64,000 nucleotides of DNA from Coprinus comatus (taxonomy: Eukaryota; Basidiomycota; Agaricomycetes; Agaricales; Agaricaceae): NCBI GenBank assembly GCA_034638255.1, contig JAWPGT010000067.1, forward strand, positions 56,708-120,707, in the 5' to 3' direction. Of the stretch, positions 35,823 through 46,919 are shown in pieces. The first letter of the stretch is position 1. Every line of letters begins with the position of its first letter. A program made the position numbers and the translations under genes. Below the pieces are notes generated by a model. That model was not told the origin of the DNA, did not search any database, and worked only from the letters and a program-made list of their open reading frames with translations.

Positions 35823-36992
35823 TTACTGAAAATCCTGCGTATCTGTTTCCACCGACCCTTCTGACTGCCTTCCGACGTTGGCAACATCTTTCTCTGCCAA
35901 CAGGTTCATCAGCAACTCATCCTTCTCTTCCAAGGTCATAAGCCGGACATCAAAGTGTCAGGGGCAATCTGCCTTGATGTGTCCAGGCTGCTTACATCGA
36001 TAGCAGGTGGAAGGGGTCAGGTTACGAAGTTTGGATGCGTCAATGTCCATCGGAGTCGGGTTCCCAGGCGTCGGCATTAGATGGGTGAATGTCGGTAGGG
36101 GAATCAGGGGAGTTGGATGAGGCGGGGGTTTTGGGAAGGAGTGAAAAACAGGTCTGGGAGCTGGCGGTGGTACTGGGCGATGATTTGCCTTGAATGCAAC
36201 ATTGGCAAGTCGGGAAGCTTCGAAACGGGTGGCTGCACGATACCAGCCATCGGGATCAGAGTCGGAGGGTCGGCCCAGGGTCATAGTGGCAATGGAGTCA
36301 GCCAAGTTGGTGCGAAGACCTTGACGAAACTTGACAACAGTGACCTTCCGGTCGGTGTACCCAGATGCTGAAATGAGTGCTTTGAAGGTGTCCAGGTAAT
36401 CCTCCAATGTCCGATCCTTCTGGAAGTAAGTATCTCCTTCCAATGTGATAACCGCTTCCGACTCGGTGTCAATTGGCAAGAAGCGAGCCTTGAACTGGGT
36501 TTTGAAGTCCTCCCAATCCTCAAAAGGCAAGTTTCCGACCTGTGATTCCAGCCTAAATATCTCTTCCATCCATGCGGCAGCCCGACCGCTCCTCATGTAA
36601 GACATGGCCCAGAGCATCTTTTCTTCGTCCGACTGGAATTCACCCAAAAGTCGGATGTACAGGTTGCAGGCATTGAGGAAGGCCTGGCCTGTCTTGCGGT
36701 CGCCATCATAATCGGGTGGCGTAGCGACTCGTCCTCGGAATGTCCGTGGATGTTTGGGGGGAGATGGAGGAGCTGGCGTCGTGGGGGTAGCATGTGAAGG
36801 GGTGGTCTGAGAGGCCGAAATGAGTGTGGAGAGTTGGGTGGTGATGGTGGCAAGTACATTGGCAGTGGTGGCGGAAGTGGATTCGGTAGCTTCTACTCGC
36901 TGCCGTAGAGCATCAAGCGATGCCCGAAGCTCATGGAATGTGCCTTCAACGATTTCATTCCAAGTCGGCTGGGGCGGTGCTGGATCGGTCAT
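35823..36992 (-). pseudogene. G1 Gag with one premature TGA
   Basis: ATG 36992 opens a 344-codon frame with coiled N-terminal helices, a capsid-like core and a zinc knuckle CYRCKQPGHIKADCP. A TGA (35,958-35,960) follows directly; beyond it the frame continues with a charged segment (HFDVRLMTLEEKDELL) to TAA at 35,823. In related fungal gag proteins an Arg precedes FDVR, so the TGA fits a CGA to TGA change. Confidence 0.85.
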
Positions 36993-37099
36993 GGTTTAGC
37001 GAGTGAGGGATAGAGGGGTGCGTCGGTGGGAAGTCTTCTGTCGTGGCAAACAGGGCTCTTCTGTCCAGCGATGCTGGCCTCTTGAAGAACTCTTTCTTC

Positions 37100-37464
37100 T
37101 ATAAGGGCGACTCACGTCGGCGACGAACGGCCTGACAGCTAGCGAGGAATCCAAAGTTATATTTGATCGGAAACATATTACAGAGCAGATACAACATACC
37201 TAGCAAGGAATCCAAAGAGAAAGAGTTGGGGATTCACTCGCGCAGGCTACACGCAATATATACTACTATACAAACAGAGATGCTAGCTATTGTCCAGAGG
37301 GATGTCATAACATGGACAATGGGAACAATGGGGGACGAGTCACGTGAGGGGGCAAGTCGTGAAAGCGCAAAGTCGGGAGGTGTTCCGATGGAAGTCGGAA
37401 CATTGGAGGATCGGTCGGTAGTCAGTGTGTCGGTGTAAGGGTCGGAGAGGAAGGTCCCCTTACA
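37100..37464 (-). repeat. G1 5' LTR
   Basis: 365 bp, followed by TSD CTCAG at 37,465-37,469. Confidence 0.9.
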
Positions 37465-37469
37465 CTCAG

Positions 37470-37521
37470 TAAGTCTAAGTCATACCTACCTTAGCATACA
37501 TGCTATGCTCTTGTTTTAACA
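37470..37521 (+). repeat. Copia-type LTR fragment, right part
   Basis: Continuation of the LTR begun at 23,113 after removing G1, ending TTTTAACA. Assigned from the G1 target duplication and the TGTT/AACA ends. Confidence 0.35.
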
Positions 37522-37959
37522 ACGACTACTCAGCAAAGCCAACTCTTGTTTCAGAGCTCTAATTGTTGTGTGGGGTTGAGTTCGGCATTGACTGAGAGTC
37601 GAGAGTATAATGAAAGTAGAAAATAAAAAAAGGAAGATAAATAATGGGAACTTGCAACGAAGGTAGGGGAAAGTAACTTGTATTATCGAGTCAGTCCGAA
37701 CACTAATATATGCAAGAACATGAGGCTATTAAGTAAAAGAAAGACCTGCATACTAGATGGTGTTATATGTAAAGATAAACGAGCGCAAATGAAAAACGGA
37801 GTCGAAGTCGAAATACTACACTAAAAACACCCATTGGGGCAGGGCTGAGCCCCTTTGAATAAGAGAACGGAAATTAAGAGAGAAAAGAAAGAAAGAAACG
37901 AAAAGAAAAGAAAAGAAAGGAAATATTACGATGAGTCATATTCTAAGCCATCAGTCATG
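37522..37959. other. No supported gene
   Basis: AT-rich and purine-rich sequence with a GAAAGAAA/GAAAAGAAAAG run near 37,885-37,925. Nothing coding was recognised. Confidence 0.4.
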
Positions 37960-39030
37960 TCCCCCCTACAGTTGGTATCAATGCTTATCCAGATGTAGCT
38001 CAAGACCTCAAATTTGTACAAAAGAGCTGGGTATATGCAAACAAAGCAATTGGAGCTCCTGATCCAGGATATTGACTGACTCCAGACCTTGCAGCTATTG
38101 TAAGTGATACACTGCTACTATTTCTATTTCTATTTGAGCACTGATCCTCCTTAAACCCTTCTTCACTAGATTTGTTGTTGTGCTTGGCAAGCACATGGGG
38201 ATGTTAAAGCCCATCTCATTCCATTAATGAAGGTCAACTATGGTTTTAGGTCTGGTGCTGATACCTAGACTATGGAATTCAACTGCAATCTTGCTGAAAA
38301 ACTCAAGCGAGGTATTGGATATGCATATGAGGTAAGATATTCTCAGAAATTTAGGTCTACTACTTGTACGAACTCATATTAACTACTACTACTAGGTGTT
38401 TAATGAACCTTGAAGTGGGCTTTACTGGAATCCAGTAATCAGCAACACAATCAGTGACCTGTTCTTTTCCAATAAGATGGACATTGGTATTGTCCATGGA
38501 AATGACATCTTCAAAGGTGCAATGCCTGTACCAACAATTGCTTTAATCCTCATGGCAGTAAGTATATCTCATTTCTATCATTTCTAAATTCTTATCAACT
38601 TGATCATATTAGGTTGAGTCCTGTGTTGATGAGTGGGTAGCTGGTACCCGTAAACTCAAGAATTTCGATGCCAAGAGCTATGAAACTGTTTATCTCAACT
38701 ACATCAAGGGTCTTGAAGAGTTTTCTTGCTTGTTATTACAAGCAACTAACACAGATCTTCTGAGACAAATTCAGAAGACCCTTCTTATTGAAGCAAGGTA
38801 AGCCTTCTAAATGATTCAATTACTATTTATATTGATATCCATATTTTATCAGGGTTAATTCTGGTGTAGGTGACACACAAGAAGAAACTTTGATGCCTGT
38901 TGCTGCAAATGAGCTGCAGGCTGAGATTTTGAGGCAGCAAGCCTTATTCTCAGGTGCTACTAGTAGTAATTCTGATGACCATCATGGTGGTGATAGAGCT
39001 GATGTGGAACAGGAAGGTAGTAACTAATAT
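37960..39030 (+). pseudogene. Decayed DUF6532-like gene
   Basis: Exon-like blocks separated by GT-AG introns read as one protein: AWQAHGDVKAHLIPLM, then NKMDIGIVHGNDIFKGAMPV, PTIALILMAVESCVDEW and a final AANELQAEILRQQALF ending in TAA near 39,028. The P-x-x-x-I-A-L-x-x-x-A-V-E-x-C-x-D-E-W block followed by Y..VY..YI..L resembles the DUF6532 domain common in agaric repeat-rich regions. In-frame stops occur in the exons (a TGA at about 38,073, a TAG at about 38,265, a TGA at about 38,411), so it is inactive. The family call is from memory of the pattern. Confidence 0.5.
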
Positions 39031-39739
39031 TCTTGATATATTGTAGTTAGAAATAATTTTTATTTTGTTTTTTATCTTGTTGATTTTCATAAGAGATGGA
39101 GTGAATACTGTGAAAATTTATTAATTAATATATACTATTATCAACCACATTTTCTGTATATCCCTACAGAGTTATATAGTTCAATATCTACTATAAGGAC
39201 AATGGAACAATGGGATTATATTGCATTAACCTGTTGCAATGTTGAGTGATGAAGTGTAATCAGGTTTGATACCAATGCAATGATGTGCAACCATGTGGGG
39301 GGGCATGCAATGGTGCAACACATGCAATCCTGTCCATCATGTGCAATATTGATTACTCGTTTTTTCCTGATGAATGCAATGGTCTGTGTGAGAACATATT
39401 GAGTCTAGTGATAGATAAGGGTAGGGGTGACCTGTGTAGGTTGCAGGTGGGGTAAGCCTTGCAGGTTGGGGTAGGGTTTGTGATCCAGTACCCCAGACAA
39501 AACCCTGACCTGCAGGGTTAGGTCGCAGGTTATTTCAGGTTGATATTCCAAATATAGAAAATAATTTTAATTATCATTTATATTTAATTACAATTGTGAC
39601 AAGAATGGAAAATGTGTTTTAAGATACATTTTTGTGGTGAGAATAATTAGCCACCAGTGGCTGGCTAGTAACTACACAGTACACAAGTAGATACACAGAA
39701 AATATACTATAAAACGGCAAAAGAAAAAGCCAAACTCAC

Positions 39740-40366
39740 TGTTATGACCACGAACCGTTAAGCTGAACACTCCTGGAACTTAAACACTAGAGTGCAGTCG
39801 TGTAGGAACGTGCATTCAATAAACACTCTGCTGCAATCTCAAGGCCTTTCAACCTAGTGACCGAGAGGTATGGAGACAGAGATGTATAAGGGCTACAACA
39901 GAAGAGATTAAAGCTTAAGGCTTTAATCGTCTACTACATCGAGTATTTATACTATTCTAGGGATGTACCTAATAATAGCTACTAACTAATTATAACCTAA
40001 TACTCGTCATCGCTTTATAATCTACTCCATACACAATGCTAGAACTGTCAACAGGAGTAGGTGAGACATCGGGGTCGGGGACTATTTACTCCATATACAA
40101 TGAAAGATTAGTCAACAGGAGTAAAATGACGAAACAGATAACTAATACTGGAGCTGGGGAAATGTATACTTCTAAGCATAAGTGGAGTCTCATACTTAGT
40201 TCGACGTTAGGTCATAGCGGTGTCATAGTGATGTCACTGGGGAATAATACATCAGATGGAGTGGTCCATGATGGTGTCGTCATTGGGAATGAGTTCGGGG
40301 AAGATGGCAAACAAGTCTTCCTCAGTAGTGGTGGTACGGGCTGGTGGTTTGGGTGGACTCGTAATA
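39740..40366 (-). repeat. Solo LTR of the G2 family
   Basis: 627 bp, TGTTATGACC...GACTCGTAATA, with TSD CTCAC at 39,735-39,739 and 40,367-40,371. It is more diverged than the G2a and G2b LTRs (its end is TAATA rather than TAACA), so it is an older insertion whose body was lost by LTR recombination. Confidence 0.88.
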
Positions 40367-41118
40367 CTCACCTTCCAACTCCTGAGTCAACTTCCGAGAT
40401 CACCCATCTTCATGTCTGACTCTATCCCTTTTTGTATGCCCTCAGCACGGAAACGTGTTGCCCCTCATCGGGATGACAAGTTATATGAGAATATACCTGG
40501 ACAGAAAAAGTTCAAACAGAGTACATTAAACTTGGTACCAAGAAACTCACCTAGCTTGTTGGGTAACTTGAGCTCAACTGACACCAGTGATACTCCCATT
40601 TCAAGTCCACCTAGTCCGGCACCAACTCCCTCTATCCCTACTCCACCTACCATATCCTCAGTACTCCATCAACCTTTGAATTCTCAGTTATCAGAGTCAA
40701 TCCCAGTAACACCAAGTCCGGCAACCTTAAACTCTTCAATTACTGACCTTGGACCAATGCCCTGGGATAACCCATCATCACAGGATTCCAATATGAGCTC
40801 TTCAGCTGTTCAGTGATCCGAGTCTTCTTCAGAAACTCCATCAGTAAATCCAAGTCCAACACACGAGGTTATTGAGATCGAGGATGAGGATGAGGATGAA
40901 TCTGGGATGAAGGGGATGAACTCATATATTTACAGGTTCTTTCATGTGCCAGAAGTGACTACCATAAGTGGGAGACCTTGTCAGTTGTTTTGTTGTGCTT
41001 CGAAGGCTTGCCGAGGGAATACACAAATCGTCTGTCGTTTCCTTGACAAGGCTGATAAAAGGTCCACCAGCAATTTACATTGTCATGCTGAAGGTTGTTG
41101 GGGGACTGGGAGTGTTGC

Positions 41119-41753
41119 TGTTACGAGTCTACCCAAACCACCGGCCCGTACCACCACCACCGAGGAAGACTTGTTCGCCATCTTCCCCGAACTCATTCCC
41201 AATGATGACACCATGGACGACTCCGCTTGACATACCATTCCCCGGTGACATCACAGTGACATCACTATGACATCGTTATGACCTAACGTCGAACTAAGTA
41301 TGAGACTCCACTTATGCTTAGAAGTATACATTTCCCCAGCTCCAGTATTAGTTATCTGTTTCATCATTTTACTCCTGTTGACTAATCTTTCATTGTATAT
41401 GGAGTAAATAGTCCCCGACCCCGATGTCTCACCTACTCCTGTTGACAGTTCTAGCATTGTGTATGGAGTAGATTATAAAGCGATGACGAGTATTAGGTTA
41501 TAATTAGTTAGTAGCTATTATTAGGTACATCCCTAGAATAGTATAAATACTCGATGTAGTAGACGATTAAAGCCTTAAGCTTTAATCTCTTCTGTTGTAG
41601 CCCTTATACATCTCTGTCTCCATACCTCTCGGTCACTAGGTTGAAAGGCCTTGAGATTGCAGCAGAGTGTTTATTGATCGCACGTTCCTACACGACTGCA
41701 CTCTAGCGTTTAAGTTCCAGGAGTGTTCAGCTTAACGGTTCGTGGTCATAACA
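41119..41753 (+). repeat. G2b 5' LTR
   Basis: 635 bp, TGTTACGAG...GTCATAACA, followed by TTAGATTAAAGCTTCCC where the primer-binding site should be; I could not match that to a tRNA. Confidence 0.9.
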
Positions 41754-42114
41754 TTAGATTAAAGCTTCCCTTTCACTGGACCGGTAGGGTTATCCGGTCT
41801 CTCCCCCTTGGAACCGAACGGAGGATTGTCGAAACCCGGCAGTCAATCGATTCCCGTCATCTTGGAACTTGAAACGGCGTTACTTGTTCTGGTCTAACCG
41901 GTACCTCTTAGTGGTATACTGGTAGTCGTTATACCCGCTAATCCCTGGTATAACGCGTCGCAGCTCACAAAGTGATACTCCTTCGCCGGAGCAAAGTGGG
42001 AAGTCTAGGTGTTTGAAATCCTAGCCAACCGGACCGCGGTGGGTTTGTACATCGCTGAAATCTACGCATTTAGTAAGTCGTAGTCAGGCCCCTTTAAGTA
42101 GGACCCCCTGGCCG

Positions 42115-42215
42115 TCAAGCTCTAAGCGAGCGCAAGCTGTTAAGTCAGTAAAAGCTCTAAGCGAGCACTCAAGCTGTTAGTCAGTAAAAGCTCTAAGCGA
42201 GCATTATCAAGCTGT
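42115..42215 (+). repeat. G2b leader tandem repeat
   Basis: Three ~37-bp units, each with AAGCTCTAAGCGAGC and AAGCTGTTA, the same array as in G2a at 32,330-32,440. Confidence 0.6.
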
Positions 42216-42829
42216 TAGGCAGCAGTTCTCCCTTTTCCATTCCCAATCCATTCCTTACACCCCCACACTCCTTTATAAAAACCTCTACAAACTCTTGGGC
42301 AACCACCCAACTCTGAATCATCATTTCACGACAACGAAGAACCAGTCAAACATCAGTTCCTAAACCGGAATTTGATAGGACACAACTTCAACGAAGCAGA
42401 TCTCGCTACCGAGAAACCCCTTCCAACGAACCCTTCCCAGTTCACATCCCCGGACCAATCCAAGCCTCTACCTCACAAGACTCTGGACGCTCCACCTCGT
42501 CATTTTATACACAACCACCAGTACCTCCCCAATCTCAGCTTTTCGGAGAACCTAGTCCTATACAACGACAAGGTTCGCAATCTAGCGAAACTTCAAAACA
42601 GCAATACAGAGAGAAACAACAACAATCTTCATCCGAAGAAGACGACTCAGACGACGACGACCCCCCGCCAATCCCTCCTCGAAGACCTAGAGTTACTATC
42701 CCATCTCGAGTCCATACACCAATCACAACTCCCGCCAACCCAACAACTCCACACACTCCGTCATTACCCCCGGCTCCACCAAATCCCTCCACACCTACTA
42801 CAAACAGCTCGTCAAGCTCAAATCCAACG

Positions 42830-43392
42830 ATGCCCTCCACAACTACAGTCCCAGCACTCAAACTCCCAGTTCCCCCGCCATTCGCTGGAGACACAGCATC
42901 CTACAGTCATTGGAAACAACGACTTGGAATCTACTATGCAGCAGATCAAGCCCGATTCCATGACAGCGAAACAAAGATCCTATACACTCTTTCCCTTATG
43001 GTTGGACCGGCAGCCACATGGGCACACGCCTTCACAGAGAGCGCATACGACGACAAGACTTCAACCTACAATTTGGGAACCTTCACAGCATTCACCAAAG
43101 CCTTGGACACAAGCTTCCGCTCATCCACCCATGTCTCAGATGCCATGGCCCGGATTACCAAGTTTAAACAAGGAATGCGCAACGTACACGAGTACATCGC
43201 AGAATTCGAATCCCTCGCCAGGCGTACAACCAGAGGAAGGCCCCGACCAAAAATCGAAACCCCCATCTACGACGCCAGATCAACAACCTCATTGAAACCG
43301 CCCCTGAAGAAGAAGTAGCAGACGTCTACGATTACTTCTCCCAAGATAACATGAACGACGATTTCAACAGCGAAATCAAGGATTTTGCTTAA
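42830..43392 (+). pseudogene. G2b gag with internal deletion
   Basis: From ATG 42,830 the first ~128 codons match G2a Gag. At 43,209-43,218 the sequence AATCCCTCGC joins two sites that in G2a are 598 bp apart, each carrying the same 10 bp. The deletion removes the rest of the capsid region and the zinc knuckle and shifts frame, giving a 162-aa product ending at 43,318. The original gag stop is at 43,390-43,392. This copy cannot make a complete Gag. Confidence 0.9.
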
Positions 43393-43427
43393 AGAGATTA
43401 GCCACCACGTCTAACTCTCTTCCATCT

Positions 43428-46400
43428 GTGTCTACTGCCCCATCTACATCATCATATTCTATTCCTCTTCCACTCAACACTGTACAACTCGGAGGAAATG
43501 GATCCAACTCTATCTACGCCCCCACACAAACTTCCAGTGCAGTAGCCAACTCAGAAACCGTGGATATCCTCGCCCTCATCGACTCAGGAGCAGGAGGAAA
43601 TTTCATTGACCCAGCTTTGGTAAAACAACACCAATGGCCTGTCAAGAAACTCTTAAAACCCATTACTGCTTACAATGCAGATGGTACCAAAAATGGTGTT
43701 TGTTCATTCTATTCCCCATTGAACTGTACAGTTAATGGTCGACAAACAACCATCGAAGCCAAAATAATCAGTCTCGGAAAACCTAGAATCATTTTAGGAT
43801 TCCCCTGGTTACAGGAAAATAATCCAGACATCAATTGGTCTGACAGATTACTCAAATGGAGAGAAGAAGAATCAAGCGACGAGATATACCTTGATCTAAT
43901 TCAAACCATTACAGATGATGACACACAACTGAACAAAATCTGCCTCGACGAGGAAGACTCAGTTGAAATCAACGTCAAAACATCATCCTCTAACACCATT
44001 GCTCAACAATTTGGTGACAAGAAACAAGACGACCCTAAGAAAGTCGTTCCTAAAGAGTTCGCCGAATTCTACAAACTCTTTGACAAGAAAGCATCAGAAC
44101 GCTTTCCTCAAACCCGACCTTGGGATCATAAAATTGAACTCGAAGATTCATTCGAAGCTTGTTCAATTAAACCATATCGGTTATCACCTCTAGAAGAGAA
44201 GGAACTCGACACCTTCTTAAAAGAGAATCTTGAAAAAGATTACATTCGACCTTCAAAATCACCTATGGCCTCCCCTTTCTTCTTTGTAGGAAAGAAAGAT
44301 GGAAAACTACGGCCCTGTCAAGATTACAGATATCTAAATCAACACACTATCAAAAACGCATATCCCATTCCCCTCATCTCATCAATACTTGACAAATTGA
44401 GAGATTCGAAATGGTTCACAAAACTTGATGTTCGTCTAGGATATAACAATATCCGCATAAAAGATGGAGATCAATGGAAAGGAGCCTTTAAAACAACTAA
44501 AGGACTTTTCGAACCCACAGTCATGTTCTTTGGAATGTGCAACTCGCCAGCTACCTTCCAAGCAATGATGGACTCATTGTTTAGAAAGCTGATAGATGAT
44601 GGAGAAGTCATTGTCTATATGGATGATATCCTCATTCATGCCAAAACTAAAGAGGAACTTCGCCGTATCACTAAAGAAGTACTACGAATCCTCCTAAAGA
44701 ATGATCTATTTCTCAAAACAGAGAAATGCGAATTCGAAAAACAACACCTCGAGTATCTCGGTGTAATCATCACTCCCAACAACGTCGCCATGGACCCCGC
44801 AAAATTACAAGGCATCCAACAATGGCCCGTACCTAAATCAGTACGAGACGTTCGCAAGTTCATTGGATTTTGCAACTTCTACCGCAAATTCATTCGAAAC
44901 TACTCCGACCTCGCACATCCGCTTAACGCTCTTATGTCTAATACTAAAGTATTTGATTGGACATCCGAATGCCAGTCTTCATTTGAAGATCTGAAAGCGC
45001 GATTTCTCACACAGCCCATCCTCACAGTTGCTGATCAAACTAAACCGTTTGAAATAGAATGCGACGCATCTCTATACGCAACAGGAGCTGTCCTACTACA
45101 ACGAGACACAAATGGAGTCAAGCACCCAGTTGCTTATCACAGCCGAAGTTTCAATCCTGCCGAACGAAACTATCATTGCTCAGAGCAAGAATTTCTCGCA
45201 ATAATTCGAGCACTCACAGAGTGGAGACACTACTTTGAAGGATCACCACACAAAACCATTGTATGGTCCGATCACGAAAACCTCAAACGTTGGAAAAACC
45301 CTCAAGATCTCAACCGACGACAAGCACGATGGACAGCGTATATGCAACGATTCAACATCGAAATCCGACATATTCCCGGCAAGAAAAATGGTCCCGCTGA
45401 TCATCTATCCCGAAGACCTGATCACGTACCTATCGGAGACGATAATCATGACGTAACTGCACTACCCCCGTCATTATTCTCCACAGATTTACAAGAAACG
45501 TCACTCTGCATTATTGATGACCTCATCGGTCAGAAAATAAAAGACGTCACTCAGCAACGGTCTTCATCTATTCCTGAAACATACGTCATCGATGACGATG
45601 GTTTCCTCCGCTACCAGAATAAGATTGTCATCCCAGATGATCTTCTTCTTAGACGATCCCTCTTACAAAGAGTACACGACCATATCACCGCTGGACATCC
45701 AGGAATTACAGAAACTTTACGAAAACTAAAGCAATACTGTTACTGGCCCGGTATGAACTCGTTCGTACACAACTACGTTCAAGGTTGTGGAACTTGTCAA
45801 CAATACAAGATCAACCGCCACCCACTCAAAGCACCTTTACAACCCATAAAAGGACCTGCTTCCATCCGTCCATTCACCCAAATCTCCATGGACATGATAA
45901 CGGATCTACCTCCAGACGGCCCCTATGACTCTATATTGTCCATAGTGGACCATGGACTTACAAAGGGGATATTAATTATTCCTACTGTGAAAACAGCCAC
46001 AGCCGATGACATAGCCGAGCTATTGATAGAACGGTTATTCGCCAAATTCGGAACTCCCGAAAAGGTTATCTCAGATCGAGGACCCCAATTCATTGCCAAG
46101 TCAATGCAAGAATTCTATTCAAAACTAAATATAGAACCCACATACTCGACCGCCTATCATCCTCAATCCGACGGATCAACCGAAAGATTCAATCAAGAGA
46201 TCGAACTATTCTTATCCATCTATTGCTCTGCAAATCCCAACTCCTGGGCACGAGCACTGCCTATCCTCGAATTTACACACAATTCCCGTACCCATGCTGG
46301 TCGCACTCAAACCCCATTCGAACTAATGTATGGCTATGCACCAAAAACATTCCATACTACGGAAGAACCCTCAAACATCCCATCTATCTCATCCCGATTT

Positions 46401-46919
46401 GAGTACCTCAAACAAACAAGAGAACAGGCTCAAGAAGCTCATGAACATATGTGTCAACTTATGGCCGCTCGATCGAACAGACCATTACCAACCCTAGAAC
46501 CAGGACAACGGGTCTGGCTCGATAACAGAAACCTCCAAATCAAATACAAATCGAAGAAAATGGCACAACGCCGAGAAGGCCCCTTCAAAATTCTACGCAA
46601 AATAGGAACAACCACCTATGAGCTAGAGTTACCAATGACGTGGAGGATCCACAACAAATTCCATATCCAACTCCTCACCCCTGTCAAAGAGAATGACGTA
46701 TATGGCAAAATGTTTACAGCACCACCTCCAGACATCGTAAATGGAGAAGAAGAATACGAAGTCGAAAATATCCTGAACCACCGAGGAACCCCGAGGACAA
46801 GACGGTATCTTGTTCATTGGAAAGGATACTCTTCTACGGAAGATTCTTGGGAGCCTGAATCGAATCTTACCAATTCAGGAGCAATCCTAAAGAGTTATAA
46901 AGAGAGACATGGACTCTGA
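43428..46919 (+). CDS. G2b Pol polyprotein, intact
   Basis: A single 1,163-codon frame with protease ([13 protein letters not shown], ~50), RT ([30 protein letters not shown] ~395), RNase H (IECDASLYATGAVLL ~545, SDHENLKRW), integrase zinc region (H-x-H then CGTCQQY), catalytic motifs (SMDMITDLP, VISDRGPQF, HPQSDGSTERFNQE) and a C-terminal chromodomain (EEYEVENIL, LVHWKGYSS, EDSWEPES). No ATG opens the frame near 43,428; it overlaps the gag 3' end in the -1 frame, so expression is probably by -1 frameshifting. It ends at TGA 46,917-46,919, overlapping the ORF3 start. Confidence 0.9.
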   Translation: MSTAPSTSSYSIPLPLNTVQLGGNGSNSIYAPTQTSSAVANSETVDILALIDSGAGGNFIDPALVKQHQWPVKKLLKPITAYNADGTKNGVCSFYSPLNCTVNGRQTTIEAKIISLGKPRIILGFPWLQENNPDINWSDRLLKWREEESSDEIYLDLIQTITDDDTQLNKICLDEEDSVEINVKTSSSNTIAQQFGDKKQDDPKKVVPKEFAEFYKLFDKKASERFPQTRPWDHKIELEDSFEACSIKPYRLSPLEEKELDTFLKENLEKDYIRPSKSPMASPFFFVGKKDGKLRPCQDYRYLNQHTIKNAYPIPLISSILDKLRDSKWFTKLDVRLGYNNIRIKDGDQWKGAFKTTKGLFEPTVMFFGMCNSPATFQAMMDSLFRKLIDDGEVIVYMDDILIHAKTKEELRRITKEVLRILLKNDLFLKTEKCEFEKQHLEYLGVIITPNNVAMDPAKLQGIQQWPVPKSVRDVRKFIGFCNFYRKFIRNYSDLAHPLNALMSNTKVFDWTSECQSSFEDLKARFLTQPILTVADQTKPFEIECDASLYATGAVLLQRDTNGVKHPVAYHSRSFNPAERNYHCSEQEFLAIIRALTEWRHYFEGSPHKTIVWSDHENLKRWKNPQDLNRRQARWTAYMQRFNIEIRHIPGKKNGPADHLSRRPDHVPIGDDNHDVTALPPSLFSTDLQETSLCIIDDLIGQKIKDVTQQRSSSIPETYVIDDDGFLRYQNKIVIPDDLLLRRSLLQRVHDHITAGHPGITETLRKLKQYCYWPGMNSFVHNYVQGCGTCQQYKINRHPLKAPLQPIKGPASIRPFTQISMDMITDLPPDGPYDSILSIVDHGLTKGILIIPTVKTATADDIAELLIERLFAKFGTPEKVISDRGPQFIAKSMQEFYSKLNIEPTYSTAYHPQSDGSTERFNQEIELFLSIYCSANPNSWARALPILEFTHNSRTHAGRTQTPFELMYGYAPKTFHTTEEPSNIPSISSRFEYLKQTREQAQEAHEHMCQLMAARSNRPLPTLEPGQRVWLDNRNLQIKYKSKKMAQRREGPFKILRKIGTTTYELELPMTWRIHNKFHIQLLTPVKENDVYGKMFTAPPPDIVNGEEEYEVENILNHRGTPRTRRYLVHWKGYSSTEDSWEPESNLTNSGAILKSYKERHGL

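Larger units (their letters stand above)
23278..37464 (-). mobile_element. Chromovirus (Ty3/gypsy) G1, split by nested G2a
   Basis: Bounded by 365-bp LTRs (23,278-23,642 and 37,100-37,464) and a perfect 5-bp TSD CTCAG (23,273-23,277 and 37,465-37,469). Reading on the minus strand the order is 5' LTR, gag, protease-RT-RNase H, G2a insertion, integrase, chromodomain, a G-rich polypurine tract (AAGGGGGGGTAGA) and 3' LTR. The two LTRs differ by nine transitions and no transversions in my alignment. The coding frames are broken by three TGA codons, so this copy is inactive. Confidence 0.9.
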
